64,000 bases of DNA from the NCBI GenBank assembly GCA_964346725.1, contig CAYFVM010000001.1:1-64000 (forward strand). The letters run 5' to 3'. Under the pieces are notes generated by a model, which saw only the letters and a list, made by a program, of their open reading frames with translations, ran no database searches and was not told where the DNA came from. The position numbers and the translations under genes were made by a program. The stretch is from UBA1715 sp964346725 (GTDB lineage: Bacteria; Bacteroidota; Bacteroidia; Bacteroidales; UBA1715). This document shows positions 40,667-49,546 of the stretch, piece after piece (the stretch's first letter is position 1; the number at the start of each line of letters is the position of its first letter).

Positions 40667-43132
40667 TTATTTGTATAGTCTATTAGAAATTCTTGCTGCT
40701 ACATTGTTGCGAAGCGTGCTTGCCGGTTCGCCACTAGGATATACCGGAGCCAAAAATTCTACCGAAATCTTAGCAAATGGGCGCGGTAGGTGTATTGTGT
40801 CGAACACAGCGTGTTCAGAGCCTTGAATTGCAACTGGAACAACTGGTACATTAAGTACGGTACTCAAAATTGCAAAACTATCTTTGAAAGTCAACAGTTT
40901 CTCATCGTGTGAGCGAGTTCCCTCTGGGAAAATGATAATGTTTTTACCAGAGCGGAGCACCATTGCCATCTGTTGTAATGATTCGCGCACGTTTTTGTTT
41001 ATATCCATAAGAATTACATTGTTTTTGCTCGCCATGAAGTGGGCAAATTTAGATTGTAAGTGTTTCTCTTTAGCAAAGAAGAATGTATTGCGAACCGTTT
41101 TTCCTTTCAATTTTGACGTAATGAAATATCCGTCGAGTGCACTGCGGTGGTTTGCCACTATGATGCATGGATGGTTTGGTAGTTCTATATTGCCACTCTT
41201 GCGATATCGATACACAATGTGCATTGCTATTTGTGCCGAGCGGCTGCAGATAGTTTGTAAAATACCTGCTTTAGGAATTGTAACTCCTTGTAATTTGGTA
41301 GAGAGTATTTCTTTCCATGAAATGTTTGTCGCGTTTTGTATGGAAGTTTCGTGTTCTTCTACGTATGCCGCAATTTTACCAAGAGTATTAAGTTCTTCAA
41401 GTTGGCTTTCGTTCAACAAAATACCAAACGAAGATTCAATAAACGTAAGTAAAGCAACCTTGTTGAGCGAATCCATAGCAAGATCAATTTCAATATGGTC
41501 GTTTTCGCCGGCATTACATTCATTTTCTGCATCAATAAATGTTTTGAGCATGGTGTAAACTTCGCTTCGAGGTTTGTCCTCAACGTTTTTTCTTCTGTTT
41601 TCTTGAGAAACAAGGTCAGCCAATTTGAATCGTTGAATTTTCATCAAACGAGTTTTTGGCAATTCTCCCGAATAAATGTGAATGCGTTTGATTCGTTTGT
41701 ATTGGGCAACGGTTAGATTGAATTTTGCTATCTCGTCTTTTAGTGTTGCTTCAATGTCTTTCTCCGTATTTTCTCGAATTTCAGACATTTGAGGAACTAT
41801 GATACACTGTAACACAGAATCTTTAAGGAAAATACCGATTTCTTTAATGAATGCACAATGCCTCATTACTTCGGCTTCAAGTTCTTCAGGATTGATCTTT
41901 TTTCCATTAGGTGTAACAATAATGTCTTTGATACGTCCGGTTAATTTAAGGCAGTTTCCGTCGAATTCACCTCTGTCGCCGGTGTGAAGCCATCCGTCAC
42001 GAAGAACATGTGCTGTTTCTTTCGGGCAATTGTAGTATCCTTGCATTATGTTATCTCCTTTTATGCAAACTTCGCCTTGTTCGTCAATTTTTACTTCAAT
42101 ACCAGAAAGAGGTTCACCAGCGTATCCAACACGAACATTCCATGGACGAGTGAAGGTAATCATAGGAGCAGCTTCAGTCATTCCGTAGCCTTCCAAAACG
42201 GTAAAACCTAATACTTTATATATTGTACCGATTTCAATGGGAAGTGCAGCACCTCCTGAAACCAAATATTCAATATGTCCACCAAATTTTTTGTGAACAC
42301 TGTTGAATAGTATTTTAGAAAATGTTTTGCTATTTACAAACTTAGCAAATTTGTAGAGTAGGCGAGTAACTGCGGAACTATTGATTTTTGCCATAATTCC
42401 TTTTGCCAATATCTCATAAAGTCGAGGAACGCCAATGAAAATGCCAACTTTGCCTCGTTCTAGAGTAGAAAGTATGCTTTCTGCTGTAAGGTTTTCTGCA
42501 ATGGCAACCGTTGCCCCATTGTATAGTGGAGCAACAACTGACCCAAGGAGAGGGAGAATATGATGCAAAGGAAGAAGAATCATGACGTTTCTGTCTTCAT
42601 TGTATATTTCAACATCATGGGAAACCGCATTCACATTGAAGAAAATGTTTTTGTATGAAAGCATAACACCTTTAGGTGAACCTGTAGTACCTGAAGTGTA
42701 TATGATTGTCATTGTTTTTTCCATGTCGGAAACACTGATTTCCGTAATTTTTATGTTTTCTACAATAGGAATATCTTCAGTAGTGTAGGTTTTACATTGG
42801 TGTTTCGTAGTTGCAAGTGCTACATTTACCGTAGCACTTTTTTCATTTGATGTAAAAATGCAGTCGGGTTGGCAGTTATCTATAATGTATGCTAATTCGT
42901 GAGGAGTACATTGTGCATCAACAGGCACAACTATAGCACCTACACGTATTATACTATAAAATGTAAAAATCCATTCCGGAGAGTTTTCAGCAAAAATGAG
43001 AATCTTTGAAGTATGACCTTTTTCTTTGAAAAAATCTGCATAGATATCTGAATATTGTAATACTTCGTTAAATGTAAATGTCTTATCTTTATAGATAATG
43101 GCATTTTTGTTTTGTGATTTTAAAATAATCAT
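40667..43132 (-). CDS. Three-domain lipid enzyme: acyl-AMP ligase, acyl carrier domain, PlsC acyltransferase
   Basis: The 821-residue protein combines three parts. The first 500 residues or so form an AMP-forming ligase with IIYTSGTTGSPKGVMLS, EGYGMTEAAPMITF and HTGDRGEFDGN. About residues 510-585 form a carrier domain with the attachment motif AMDSLNKVAL. The rest is an acyltransferase with IVANHRSALDGYF (Hx4D) and FPEGTRS. It resembles E. coli Aas with an ACP-like domain in between, suggesting that a fatty acid is activated, loaded on its own carrier and passed to a lysolipid. The ATG at 43132 is chosen because the -7 box overlaps the earlier TTG at 43159. Confidence 0.88.
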   Translation of the reverse strand: MIILKSQNKNAIIYKDKTFTFNEVLQYSDIYADFFKEKGHTSKILIFAENSPEWIFTFYSIIRVGAIVVPVDAQCTPHELAYIIDNCQPDCIFTSNEKSATVNVALATTKHQCKTYTTEDIPIVENIKITEISVSDMEKTMTIIYTSGTTGSPKGVMLSYKNIFFNVNAVSHDVEIYNEDRNVMILLPLHHILPLLGSVVAPLYNGATVAIAENLTAESILSTLERGKVGIFIGVPRLYEILAKGIMAKINSSAVTRLLYKFAKFVNSKTFSKILFNSVHKKFGGHIEYLVSGGAALPIEIGTIYKVLGFTVLEGYGMTEAAPMITFTRPWNVRVGYAGEPLSGIEVKIDEQGEVCIKGDNIMQGYYNCPKETAHVLRDGWLHTGDRGEFDGNCLKLTGRIKDIIVTPNGKKINPEELEAEVMRHCAFIKEIGIFLKDSVLQCIIVPQMSEIRENTEKDIEATLKDEIAKFNLTVAQYKRIKRIHIYSGELPKTRLMKIQRFKLADLVSQENRRKNVEDKPRSEVYTMLKTFIDAENECNAGENDHIEIDLAMDSLNKVALLTFIESSFGILLNESQLEELNTLGKIAAYVEEHETSIQNATNISWKEILSTKLQGVTIPKAGILQTICSRSAQIAMHIVYRYRKSGNIELPNHPCIIVANHRSALDGYFITSKLKGKTVRNTFFFAKEKHLQSKFAHFMASKNNVILMDINKNVRESLQQMAMVLRSGKNIIIFPEGTRSHDEKLLTFKDSFAILSTVLNVPVVPVAIQGSEHAVFDTIHLPRPFAKISVEFLAPVYPSGEPASTLRNNVAARISNRLYK

Positions 43133-43156
43133 GACAATTTCTTTTGTTTGACGAGT

Positions 43157-43164
43157 CAAAAGTA
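43157..43164 (-). promoter_or_regulatory. -7 promoter element of the acyl-activating/ACP/PlsC gene
   Basis: TACTTTTG on the minus strand, 24 bases upstream of the ATG at 43132. The box includes the TTG that would start a longer protein, which excludes that start. Confidence 0.65.
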
Positions 43165-43343
43165 GGGGGAAAAACCTGCAGAGTAAAAAAAATGGTTTTT
43201 GTGTCTATAGAATATCGTTAAAACGGGTTCTTTGGTGTAATAATTCGATTTCAGGGGTGAAATTACGTTAAATTTGTGAGTGAAAGTGGTAAAATGAGCA
43301 TAAATAGATGTAAAATGATTAAGATTTTTTTTGGGGAAGGTCT

Positions 43344-43820
43344 TTATTTCTGGATTAAAGCAACAGTAAACACTGCAATTCCTTCTTCTCTTCCTACAAA
43401 ACCAAGTTTTTCGGTTGTCGTTGCTTTAATAGAAACATCACGAATATCAATGTTTAGGTCGTTTGCAATGTTTTCGCACATTAGAGGTATATAATTGAGT
43501 AATTTAGGCTTTTGTAGGCATATGGTAGCATCAATATTCCCGATAGTCCAATTATCGTTACTCAATAATTCTTTTGTTTTGCGTAGAAGGATTCTGCTAT
43601 CAATATTTTTATAATCGTTACTATTGTCAGGGAAATGAAAACCAATGTCGCGTAATGTTGCTGCCCCAAGAAGTGCATCGCAAATACTATGAAGTAAAAC
43701 ATCGCCATCGGAATGAGCAACCATACCATGAGAGTGTGGTATAGTAACACCACCTAAAATAAATGGTAAACCTTCTGCTAATTGATGAACATCATATCCT
43801 TGACCTATTCTAATCTTCAT
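43344..43820 (-). CDS. ispF: 2-C-methyl-D-erythritol 2,4-cyclodiphosphate synthase
   Basis: IspF makes the cyclic diphosphate of the MEP pathway. The 158-residue protein starts MKIRIGQGYDVHQL (zinc ligands Asp and His), has HSDGDVLLHSICDALLGAATLRDIGFHFPD and ends with KATTTEKLGFVGREEGIAVFTVALI. The start overlaps the porV stop by 4 bases, making it the last gene of the porU/porV strand. Confidence 0.97.
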   Translation of the reverse strand: MKIRIGQGYDVHQLAEGLPFILGGVTIPHSHGMVAHSDGDVLLHSICDALLGAATLRDIGFHFPDNSNDYKNIDSRILLRKTKELLSNDNWTIGNIDATICLQKPKLLNYIPLMCENIANDLNIDIRDVSIKATTTEKLGFVGREEGIAVFTVALIQK

Positions 43821-45007
43821 GATTTCACTCCGTTAAAGTCGAATGTCAAAGAAAAGCGGAACGTATTAGCCAATGGTGAGTTTTTGCCATTGATAGGGAT
43901 TAGATATGAAAAGTCAAGTCCGAATACATTGAGTCGAAGCCCTGCACCGGCAGTAAAATATTTGCGATCACCTTTTGTTTCTGCTTCATTGAAGTAGCCG
44001 GCACGAATAGCAAATTGTTCGTTGTACCAATATTCAGCACCAATGCTGATTGTATATTCTTTCATTTCTTCTTTGAATCCACTAGGTGCATCGTAGAATG
44101 ATTGGAATATGCCTTGAACACTCGAAATATCATCGTCTTTCCCTGCTACTATAACATATTTGTCTGCAGTATCTTTTTGATAAACAGGAGGAGTAGGTAC
44201 AAGTAATTTATTGAAATCAAGGAACAAACTGATTTTATTATATTCGTCAATTTTCATAGTGTAGCCTGCTCCTAGTCTCATATTTGCAGGGATAAAGTCT
44301 TTGTTGTCTTCTGAATAAGAGATTCTAGAACCAATATTTGAAAAATTAAAACCTAAGGTTAATAATCCGGGCATTAGTTTTTTGATGTTTTTGAAATATG
44401 TTCCTGAAACATCAGCTGCTACAGCTTTCCCTGCATGGTAATTGTCTTGTGTGCCACCAGTTAAGTTAGAGTAGATAAAACGACCGGTCATACCCATTAC
44501 AAAATTATCGGCAAGGTAGCGAGAGTATGATACATCAAAAGAGTATTCTTGTGGAGAAATTGAGTAGCCCATTGCATTTCCATTTTCATCATATGCAGGA
44601 ATTTCGCCTAATGAAAAATAGCAAAGTGATGCGCCAATAGCTTCTTTTTTAGAAGGAAGCTTTTTGTATCCAGCTAAATATATTAAGTTGATATCTTTAA
44701 TGCCAAGGTTCGATAACCATGGTGTGTAAGAAAGTCCAACACTCATATCATCAGCAGCAAGTGCGTATTTTGATGCATTTGAATGTTGAGACCAAGCATC
44801 AGTACTTGTAGCTACTCCCGCATCACCCATAGCTCCACTACGAGAGTCAGGAGTAATGGTTAAAAACGATACAGCTGTTGTTATTACATTATATTTATTT
44901 TCAAGGTCTTGCCCAGTACTATATGTATTGTCATCCACTTGTTGTGCAAATAGAGAAGCACTTATAATAAGAGCACAAGAAGTAGTAAATATGTGTCGCA
45001 TTGTCAT
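43817..45007 (-). CDS. porV: Type IX secretion outer-membrane protein PorV
   Basis: PorV is a FadL-like beta-barrel that takes cargo from the T9SS translocon and partners with PorU. The 396-residue protein has a signal peptide (ending SLFAQ), then FLTITPDSRSGAMGDAGVATSTDAWSQHSNASKYALA, the characteristic PorV N-terminal region. The barrel-like end is LDFSYLIPINGKNSPLANTFRFSLTFDF. The ATG at 45007 is chosen because the -7 box (45033-45040) excludes the ATG at 45043. It lies next to porU, as in other Bacteroidota. Confidence 0.93.
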   Translation of the reverse strand: MTMRHIFTTSCALIISASLFAQQVDDNTYSTGQDLENKYNVITTAVSFLTITPDSRSGAMGDAGVATSTDAWSQHSNASKYALAADDMSVGLSYTPWLSNLGIKDINLIYLAGYKKLPSKKEAIGASLCYFSLGEIPAYDENGNAMGYSISPQEYSFDVSYSRYLADNFVMGMTGRFIYSNLTGGTQDNYHAGKAVAADVSGTYFKNIKKLMPGLLTLGFNFSNIGSRISYSEDNKDFIPANMRLGAGYTMKIDEYNKISLFLDFNKLLVPTPPVYQKDTADKYVIVAGKDDDISSVQGIFQSFYDAPSGFKEEMKEYTISIGAEYWYNEQFAIRAGYFNEAETKGDRKYFTAGAGLRLNVFGLDFSYLIPINGKNSPLANTFRFSLTFDFNGVKS

Positions 45008-45032
45008 TGTTTTAGATTCAAATTTATTTTTG

Positions 45033-45040
45033 CAAATATA
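45033..45040 (-). promoter_or_regulatory. -7 promoter element of porV-ispF
   Basis: TATATTTG on the minus strand, 25 bases upstream of the ATG at 45007. It lies within the 82-base interval between the end of porU and the porV start, so porV can be made separately from porU. Confidence 0.6.
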
Positions 45041-45089
45041 CATTTTTTATAAACTTTAAATTATCGTGTTTATTATTTGATTATAAATA

Positions 45090-48000
45090 TTATTTCATAA
45101 GAAGGATTTTTTGCTTTCCATACAAATTCTTCCCGTCTTGCGTTTGTATTTCAATAGTATACGGGTAAATACCTGATTTCATTACGGCTCCATCAGAAGA
45201 ACGTCCATCCCATGTGAGAGATTCATCGGTGAAGCCTCCCGGCGTATTTTCTTGCTTTATCATTTTAACTATATTTCCAGAGATGTCATATATATTTATT
45301 GTAACCGTAATCTCATTCCCTGCTTGATTGTGTTCAAAGTGAAAACGAGTAATGTCATTCATCGGATTTGGGTAATTGTATAACTCTGAGATAGTTATAT
45401 TTCCGGAATTCGTTACATAAAAATCAATACTTGTTTCTGTTACATTGTTGTATGCATCCCAAATGGTGAGAGTGAGAGTGTGGTTGCCTTCTTCTAAATC
45501 TTTGAGTTGGTACAAAATGCTTCCCGAAACGTAAGTGTTAATGTCGGCATAGTAAAAATCGTTGAGTATAATCTGATTTGATTCGTCATCGTCAATTGTG
45601 AGCACAATGTTATGACCAATAGCAGCATTGGAAATATTAATGCCTGATGAATCTGTAACGTAGACTAGAAGTTGTGGATTTTGGTTGGTCATAGAACCGG
45701 AAGTAAACGAACTGTCATTTAAAAAGAGTGAAACTTGAGGTCCGGTATAGTCGTCGTTGGTTAAACTTTCACTTCCATTTATAATCAAATCGTAATAAGC
45801 CCCTGATGCTTGAATGCTGTCGTTTGTGGCGTAAAGACTTAGTTTCCCTTTACCATTGTAGTATAGAATATCTTGGGGAATATTTGCTTGAAATGAGAAA
45901 ACACCATTCGTAATGTCTGCTAATCCTTGGAAAAGCACATTAGTATATGAATTGAAAGAAAAAGTATTTCCACCGTCGTTTCCTAATGTTGTAATAGATT
46001 GTTCTTTATCAAAAAGTTTTATGAAAAGACGTCCATTGTACGAAGAGTCTATTTGGTTTGTAACGTCTGCTATGTGTCCTACAACGCGAAGGGTTGATAA
46101 TGATTTAATTGTATCTGCAAATTCTTCGGAATTTTTATCATTAATAGAATCAAGAGCAATGGAATATTGAGGCATTGCAATTCGTAGAGCAGGGTCTCCT
46201 AATAATGTGTACAAGCGTTTGTTTTGATAAAAGTCATTCGGCGTGTTTGCTTTTGCGATTTTTAATGATTCTCCAATTGTTTGAATTTGATTGAGTGAAT
46301 CTAGGGAGAAAATAGTTTTATACAAATTATTACACAATGTATAGTTTGATGAAGCATAAGAATATCGAGTAGCACTAATAATGCCAATGCCTCCTCCATC
46401 TTTTTGTAGTAAGATTTTTTCGCCAATAGATGTTCCGTCATAGTCATAGTGAGCTATGTTGCAGGCTGCGCCTATGAAGAATGGCAATTTTGTAGTGTTT
46501 TTCCAAGATTCAATAGTTGTTGCTTCAATAGCATATTCAGCCATCATTCGAGTTTCATTACCGTGTCCCGTATAGTTGAATATTAAACAACCTTTTTGAA
46601 TTCTATCATATATAGCCGAGACAACTTCCGGGTATCGCTGACCAGCACTACTGTTTACTTGTTGGTATGCATCAGCATAAATTTTATCAAAATTGAACTG
46701 AGGATATGTCTGACTAATTGTCTTGCAAAGTAAATCAGCATCAGTCATGTGAATTGTTTGTCCTTCGTCAGCATCATCGGCAAGGAAACATAAATAGTTT
46801 TGCCAATCTCCACGATATGAAGGATTTGTTGCGTATTGAATCAGTTTCTTCGTATAGTTTTTAGCTTGTGTTTCGTTTGAAACTGGAATTCTACCAACAG
46901 CGATAGACAGTTCACCAGAAAAGTCATCATTAGGCTTTATGCCTGAATTGTCATCAAGAATGCCAAAGAAATCATCAGAACAATATGACCCATCAATATT
47001 TAGACTTTCTTTTGATTCTAATGTAAAAATGTATGTTCCATTAAGGTCTATAGTTTTATTTGAATAAATGCCATCGCCAAAAAGCAATACGTATTTCAAA
47101 TTTTTATTTCCTTTTTTATAGACATATCGAAGGTAGTTCCTAATAGCAGCTACATCTTTTCTGCCTGCCGAAAATTCGTTGCAAATCAATTCTTGTGAAA
47201 CCACTTTTACTGAAAAGTTGTCAATGGTTTTGTGTAAATCAGCGATTTGTTGGGCATATTCAGAAAAGACATCATTAGCGACAATAATCATGTCAGGATT
47301 GGTATCAGAAAGAATATCTTGGTTTGCAATAGTTTTCTCTAATTCTACGGATTTATAATCAGACGAAAATGCAATGTATTCGTGCAGATTCTCAATATTT
47401 GCTTTGAATGTGGTAGTGCCATTTGTGAATTGAGTAGCAACAATAGATGGTTTTTCCGGATTTGTAATATCCCAGATTGAATTTTTAGATTTAGATGAAA
47501 GTAGGAATTTTCCTACACCATTTGTCGCAATGCTATTTGCATCACGAAAAATTAGTTGCTCATTGTCTTCAATTTTGAGAGAACAACGAGAGTGAAGTCT
47601 GCAATAATCTAGACATGATTTACTATTAGCTCCACTAAAGTTTTGTGTGATAGAAAATGAAAGGTTTTCAGTTGAAGGAAGGAATTTGAATGTTTGGGTT
47701 TTTAATCTTGCATAAGGATTGTTGCCCAAACAAGCACTAAAAGTCATACTTGCCAACGAGGATTCATTTGCTGTAATACTGATAGTTCCTGTAGATGCAT
47801 GTCGAGCAGCAATTGAAAACGTAACGTCCGCTTGGGTATTGGTGAGAATATTTTTAACGTTGAACGAGAGCGTTTTTGAAGAAGGAATTGTCTCATAAAA
47901 TTCTCGTCCGGAATTTAAAAAATTTATTTCGTTTAATTCGTGTACTTGCAGATTGTCATATGAAGAAATTGTTGCTATTTCTGCCGTTGTGGGCGCCGTT

Positions 48001-48464
48001 TTGCTTGAAATAAATTTTGTGGGCGTACGGGTTGTTGTTACGAAATAATAGTTCTTGTCGCTATAACTATGCGTTTTGTGAGAAAAAGTTTTGCCGGTTT
48101 CATCGTACGCCCACACGTGTGGCGATTGTCCATAGAAAAGAATGTAGTCGCCGGAATTGAACACATTGTCGTTCCCTTTATCCATTAAAATAGCAATTTC
48201 GTGGAGAGATTCAGGAAGTTGAGCATCATTCATTAACGACAATTCTCCGGCTCCATTGCCAAATACTGCAACAGAGTTAATGTCTTTGAATCCCCATGAA
48301 ACTATATCGTCGTATGAGATTTTGTAAACGCCAGATTCGGAAACAGAAATTTGTACCCATGTACCATTCGACAATACAGACTGAGCATTGCTTTCTTTTG
48401 AAGAGAAAACCAAAAAGCAACACATAAAAATTATTGTTTGTATTGGTGTTTTAAGTATTTGCAC
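45090..48464 (-). CDS. porU: Type IX secretion sortase PorU (C25 family)
   Basis: PorU removes the C-terminal sorting domain of cargo and attaches cargo to lipopolysaccharide. The 1124-residue protein has a signal peptide, a gingipain-like catalytic domain with His in NYTGHGNETRMM and Cys in IGAACNIAHYD, beta-sandwich domains, and an FlgD/sorting-like end containing YNYPNPMNDITRFHF and WDGRSSDGAVMKSGIYPY. The start codon is GTG at 48464; a later ATG would remove the positively charged part of the signal peptide. It is divergent from porP and gldJ. Confidence 0.95.
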   Translation of the reverse strand: MQILKTPIQTIIFMCCFLVFSSKESNAQSVLSNGTWVQISVSESGVYKISYDDIVSWGFKDINSVAVFGNGAGELSLMNDAQLPESLHEIAILMDKGNDNVFNSGDYILFYGQSPHVWAYDETGKTFSHKTHSYSDKNYYFVTTTRTPTKFISSKTAPTTAEIATISSYDNLQVHELNEINFLNSGREFYETIPSSKTLSFNVKNILTNTQADVTFSIAARHASTGTISITANESSLASMTFSACLGNNPYARLKTQTFKFLPSTENLSFSITQNFSGANSKSCLDYCRLHSRCSLKIEDNEQLIFRDANSIATNGVGKFLLSSKSKNSIWDITNPEKPSIVATQFTNGTTTFKANIENLHEYIAFSSDYKSVELEKTIANQDILSDTNPDMIIVANDVFSEYAQQIADLHKTIDNFSVKVVSQELICNEFSAGRKDVAAIRNYLRYVYKKGNKNLKYVLLFGDGIYSNKTIDLNGTYIFTLESKESLNIDGSYCSDDFFGILDDNSGIKPNDDFSGELSIAVGRIPVSNETQAKNYTKKLIQYATNPSYRGDWQNYLCFLADDADEGQTIHMTDADLLCKTISQTYPQFNFDKIYADAYQQVNSSAGQRYPEVVSAIYDRIQKGCLIFNYTGHGNETRMMAEYAIEATTIESWKNTTKLPFFIGAACNIAHYDYDGTSIGEKILLQKDGGGIGIISATRYSYASSNYTLCNNLYKTIFSLDSLNQIQTIGESLKIAKANTPNDFYQNKRLYTLLGDPALRIAMPQYSIALDSINDKNSEEFADTIKSLSTLRVVGHIADVTNQIDSSYNGRLFIKLFDKEQSITTLGNDGGNTFSFNSYTNVLFQGLADITNGVFSFQANIPQDILYYNGKGKLSLYATNDSIQASGAYYDLIINGSESLTNDDYTGPQVSLFLNDSSFTSGSMTNQNPQLLVYVTDSSGINISNAAIGHNIVLTIDDDESNQIILNDFYYADINTYVSGSILYQLKDLEEGNHTLTLTIWDAYNNVTETSIDFYVTNSGNITISELYNYPNPMNDITRFHFEHNQAGNEITVTINIYDISGNIVKMIKQENTPGGFTDESLTWDGRSSDGAVMKSGIYPYTIEIQTQDGKNLYGKQKILLMK

Positions 48465-48513
48465 TCGAAATAAAATAAAATATAAAAGAATACGTAATTT
48501 AAATACCTTATAG

Positions 48514-48521
48514 TATTTTTG
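48514..48521 (+). promoter_or_regulatory. -7 promoter element of the porP-gldJ unit
   Basis: TATTTTTG matches TAnnTTTG and lies 20 bases before the TTG start of the PorP/SprF gene, supporting that unusual start. Confidence 0.55.
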
Positions 48522-48541
48522 CTTGTAAAATTATTTAAAAC

Positions 48542-49516
48542 TTGAAACATATTGCAAAAAGAGCGCTACTTTTTTCGTTATACATTGTAATTTGTGTAAT
48601 CGAGTCATCTGCTCAAATAGTAGATTTCTCTCAAGTTTATACCAATTATGTATATCTAAATCCCGCATTCGTTGGTGTCCATTCCTGTCCGAATGTTTAT
48701 ACTTCATTTCGGACAAAAAACTCCATGTTCGAAGGATACAATTCTGCCTATGTTTCGTTTGATATGGAACTAAAGAAAAGTAATAGCGCTATAGGTGTCT
48801 CTCTATTGCAAGATGTGCAAGACAATATTTTTAATCAAACGCAGTTGCTCACAATGTATGCTCACATGTTTCAATTACAAAAACATTTGTATGCAGCGCT
48901 TTCGTTGGGAGCCGGGTATGTATATGGGTCCACAGATTATTCCAACTTAGTTTTTTCTGACATGTTAAATGTATTTCAAGATGGAGTAAATCCAACCGGA
49001 GAAGATTTGACAAAAATAGTGCGTCATAATTTTAACTCAGAAATGGGGGTATTGGTATACAACGACATGTTTTATTCGGGTATTACTATTAAAAATTTGC
49101 AGGGAAATATTACCGAAAATAACAAAAATGAGAATTTATTTCCAAGAATTTTTTCATTCCATAGCATGGCAAAATTTTCAACCACAAAGGCCTTTACTCA
49201 AAAGTACTTAATTTGGTTCTATCCTCATGTAAATGTGGTAGTTGGAGGAACTTCGTCGTATGCGCAATTAGGGTTAATTTTACAAAAATGGATGATACAA
49301 TTTGGTGGTGCATACCGACAAAATATACCTATGAACGCAAATTCTTTCGGAATTTTTATTGGTATTGTTGAAAAAAAGTTTAGATTTGCGTACAATTGTG
49401 TTATGACTAATAACTCAATAAAACTAATTGGTACGCATGAGGTATCCTTAAGCTATCAATTTGATTGTCGAGAAAAAAAGAAAAAATATGAGGCGGTTAA
49501 AGCGCCGACGTTTTAA
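48542..49516 (+). CDS. PorP/SprF family type IX secretion membrane protein
   Basis: The 324-residue protein has a signal peptide (KHIAKRALLFSLYIVICVIESSAQ) and the family start DFSQVYTNYVYLNPAFVGVH, then a beta-barrel-like sequence. Members are partners of surface adhesins (SprF with SprB) or of the T9SS core (PorP). Only TTG at 48542 provides a full signal peptide, because no ATG or GTG is found in frame before it. It is divergent from porU and precedes gldJ by 30 bases. Confidence 0.9.
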   Translation: MKHIAKRALLFSLYIVICVIESSAQIVDFSQVYTNYVYLNPAFVGVHSCPNVYTSFRTKNSMFEGYNSAYVSFDMELKKSNSAIGVSLLQDVQDNIFNQTQLLTMYAHMFQLQKHLYAALSLGAGYVYGSTDYSNLVFSDMLNVFQDGVNPTGEDLTKIVRHNFNSEMGVLVYNDMFYSGITIKNLQGNITENNKNENLFPRIFSFHSMAKFSTTKAFTQKYLIWFYPHVNVVVGGTSSYAQLGLILQKWMIQFGGAYRQNIPMNANSFGIFIGIVEKKFRFAYNCVMTNNSIKLIGTHEVSLSYQFDCREKKKKYEAVKAPTF

Positions 49517-49546
49517 ATATAGATGTGCAATTAAAAACAAAATGTT

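Noticed and set aside
43165..43343. Stretch between the acyl-activating/ACP/PlsC gene and ispF
   Set aside because: A T/G-rich interval with no hairpin followed by T, no promoter box besides the one listed, and no ORF with a recognisable product.
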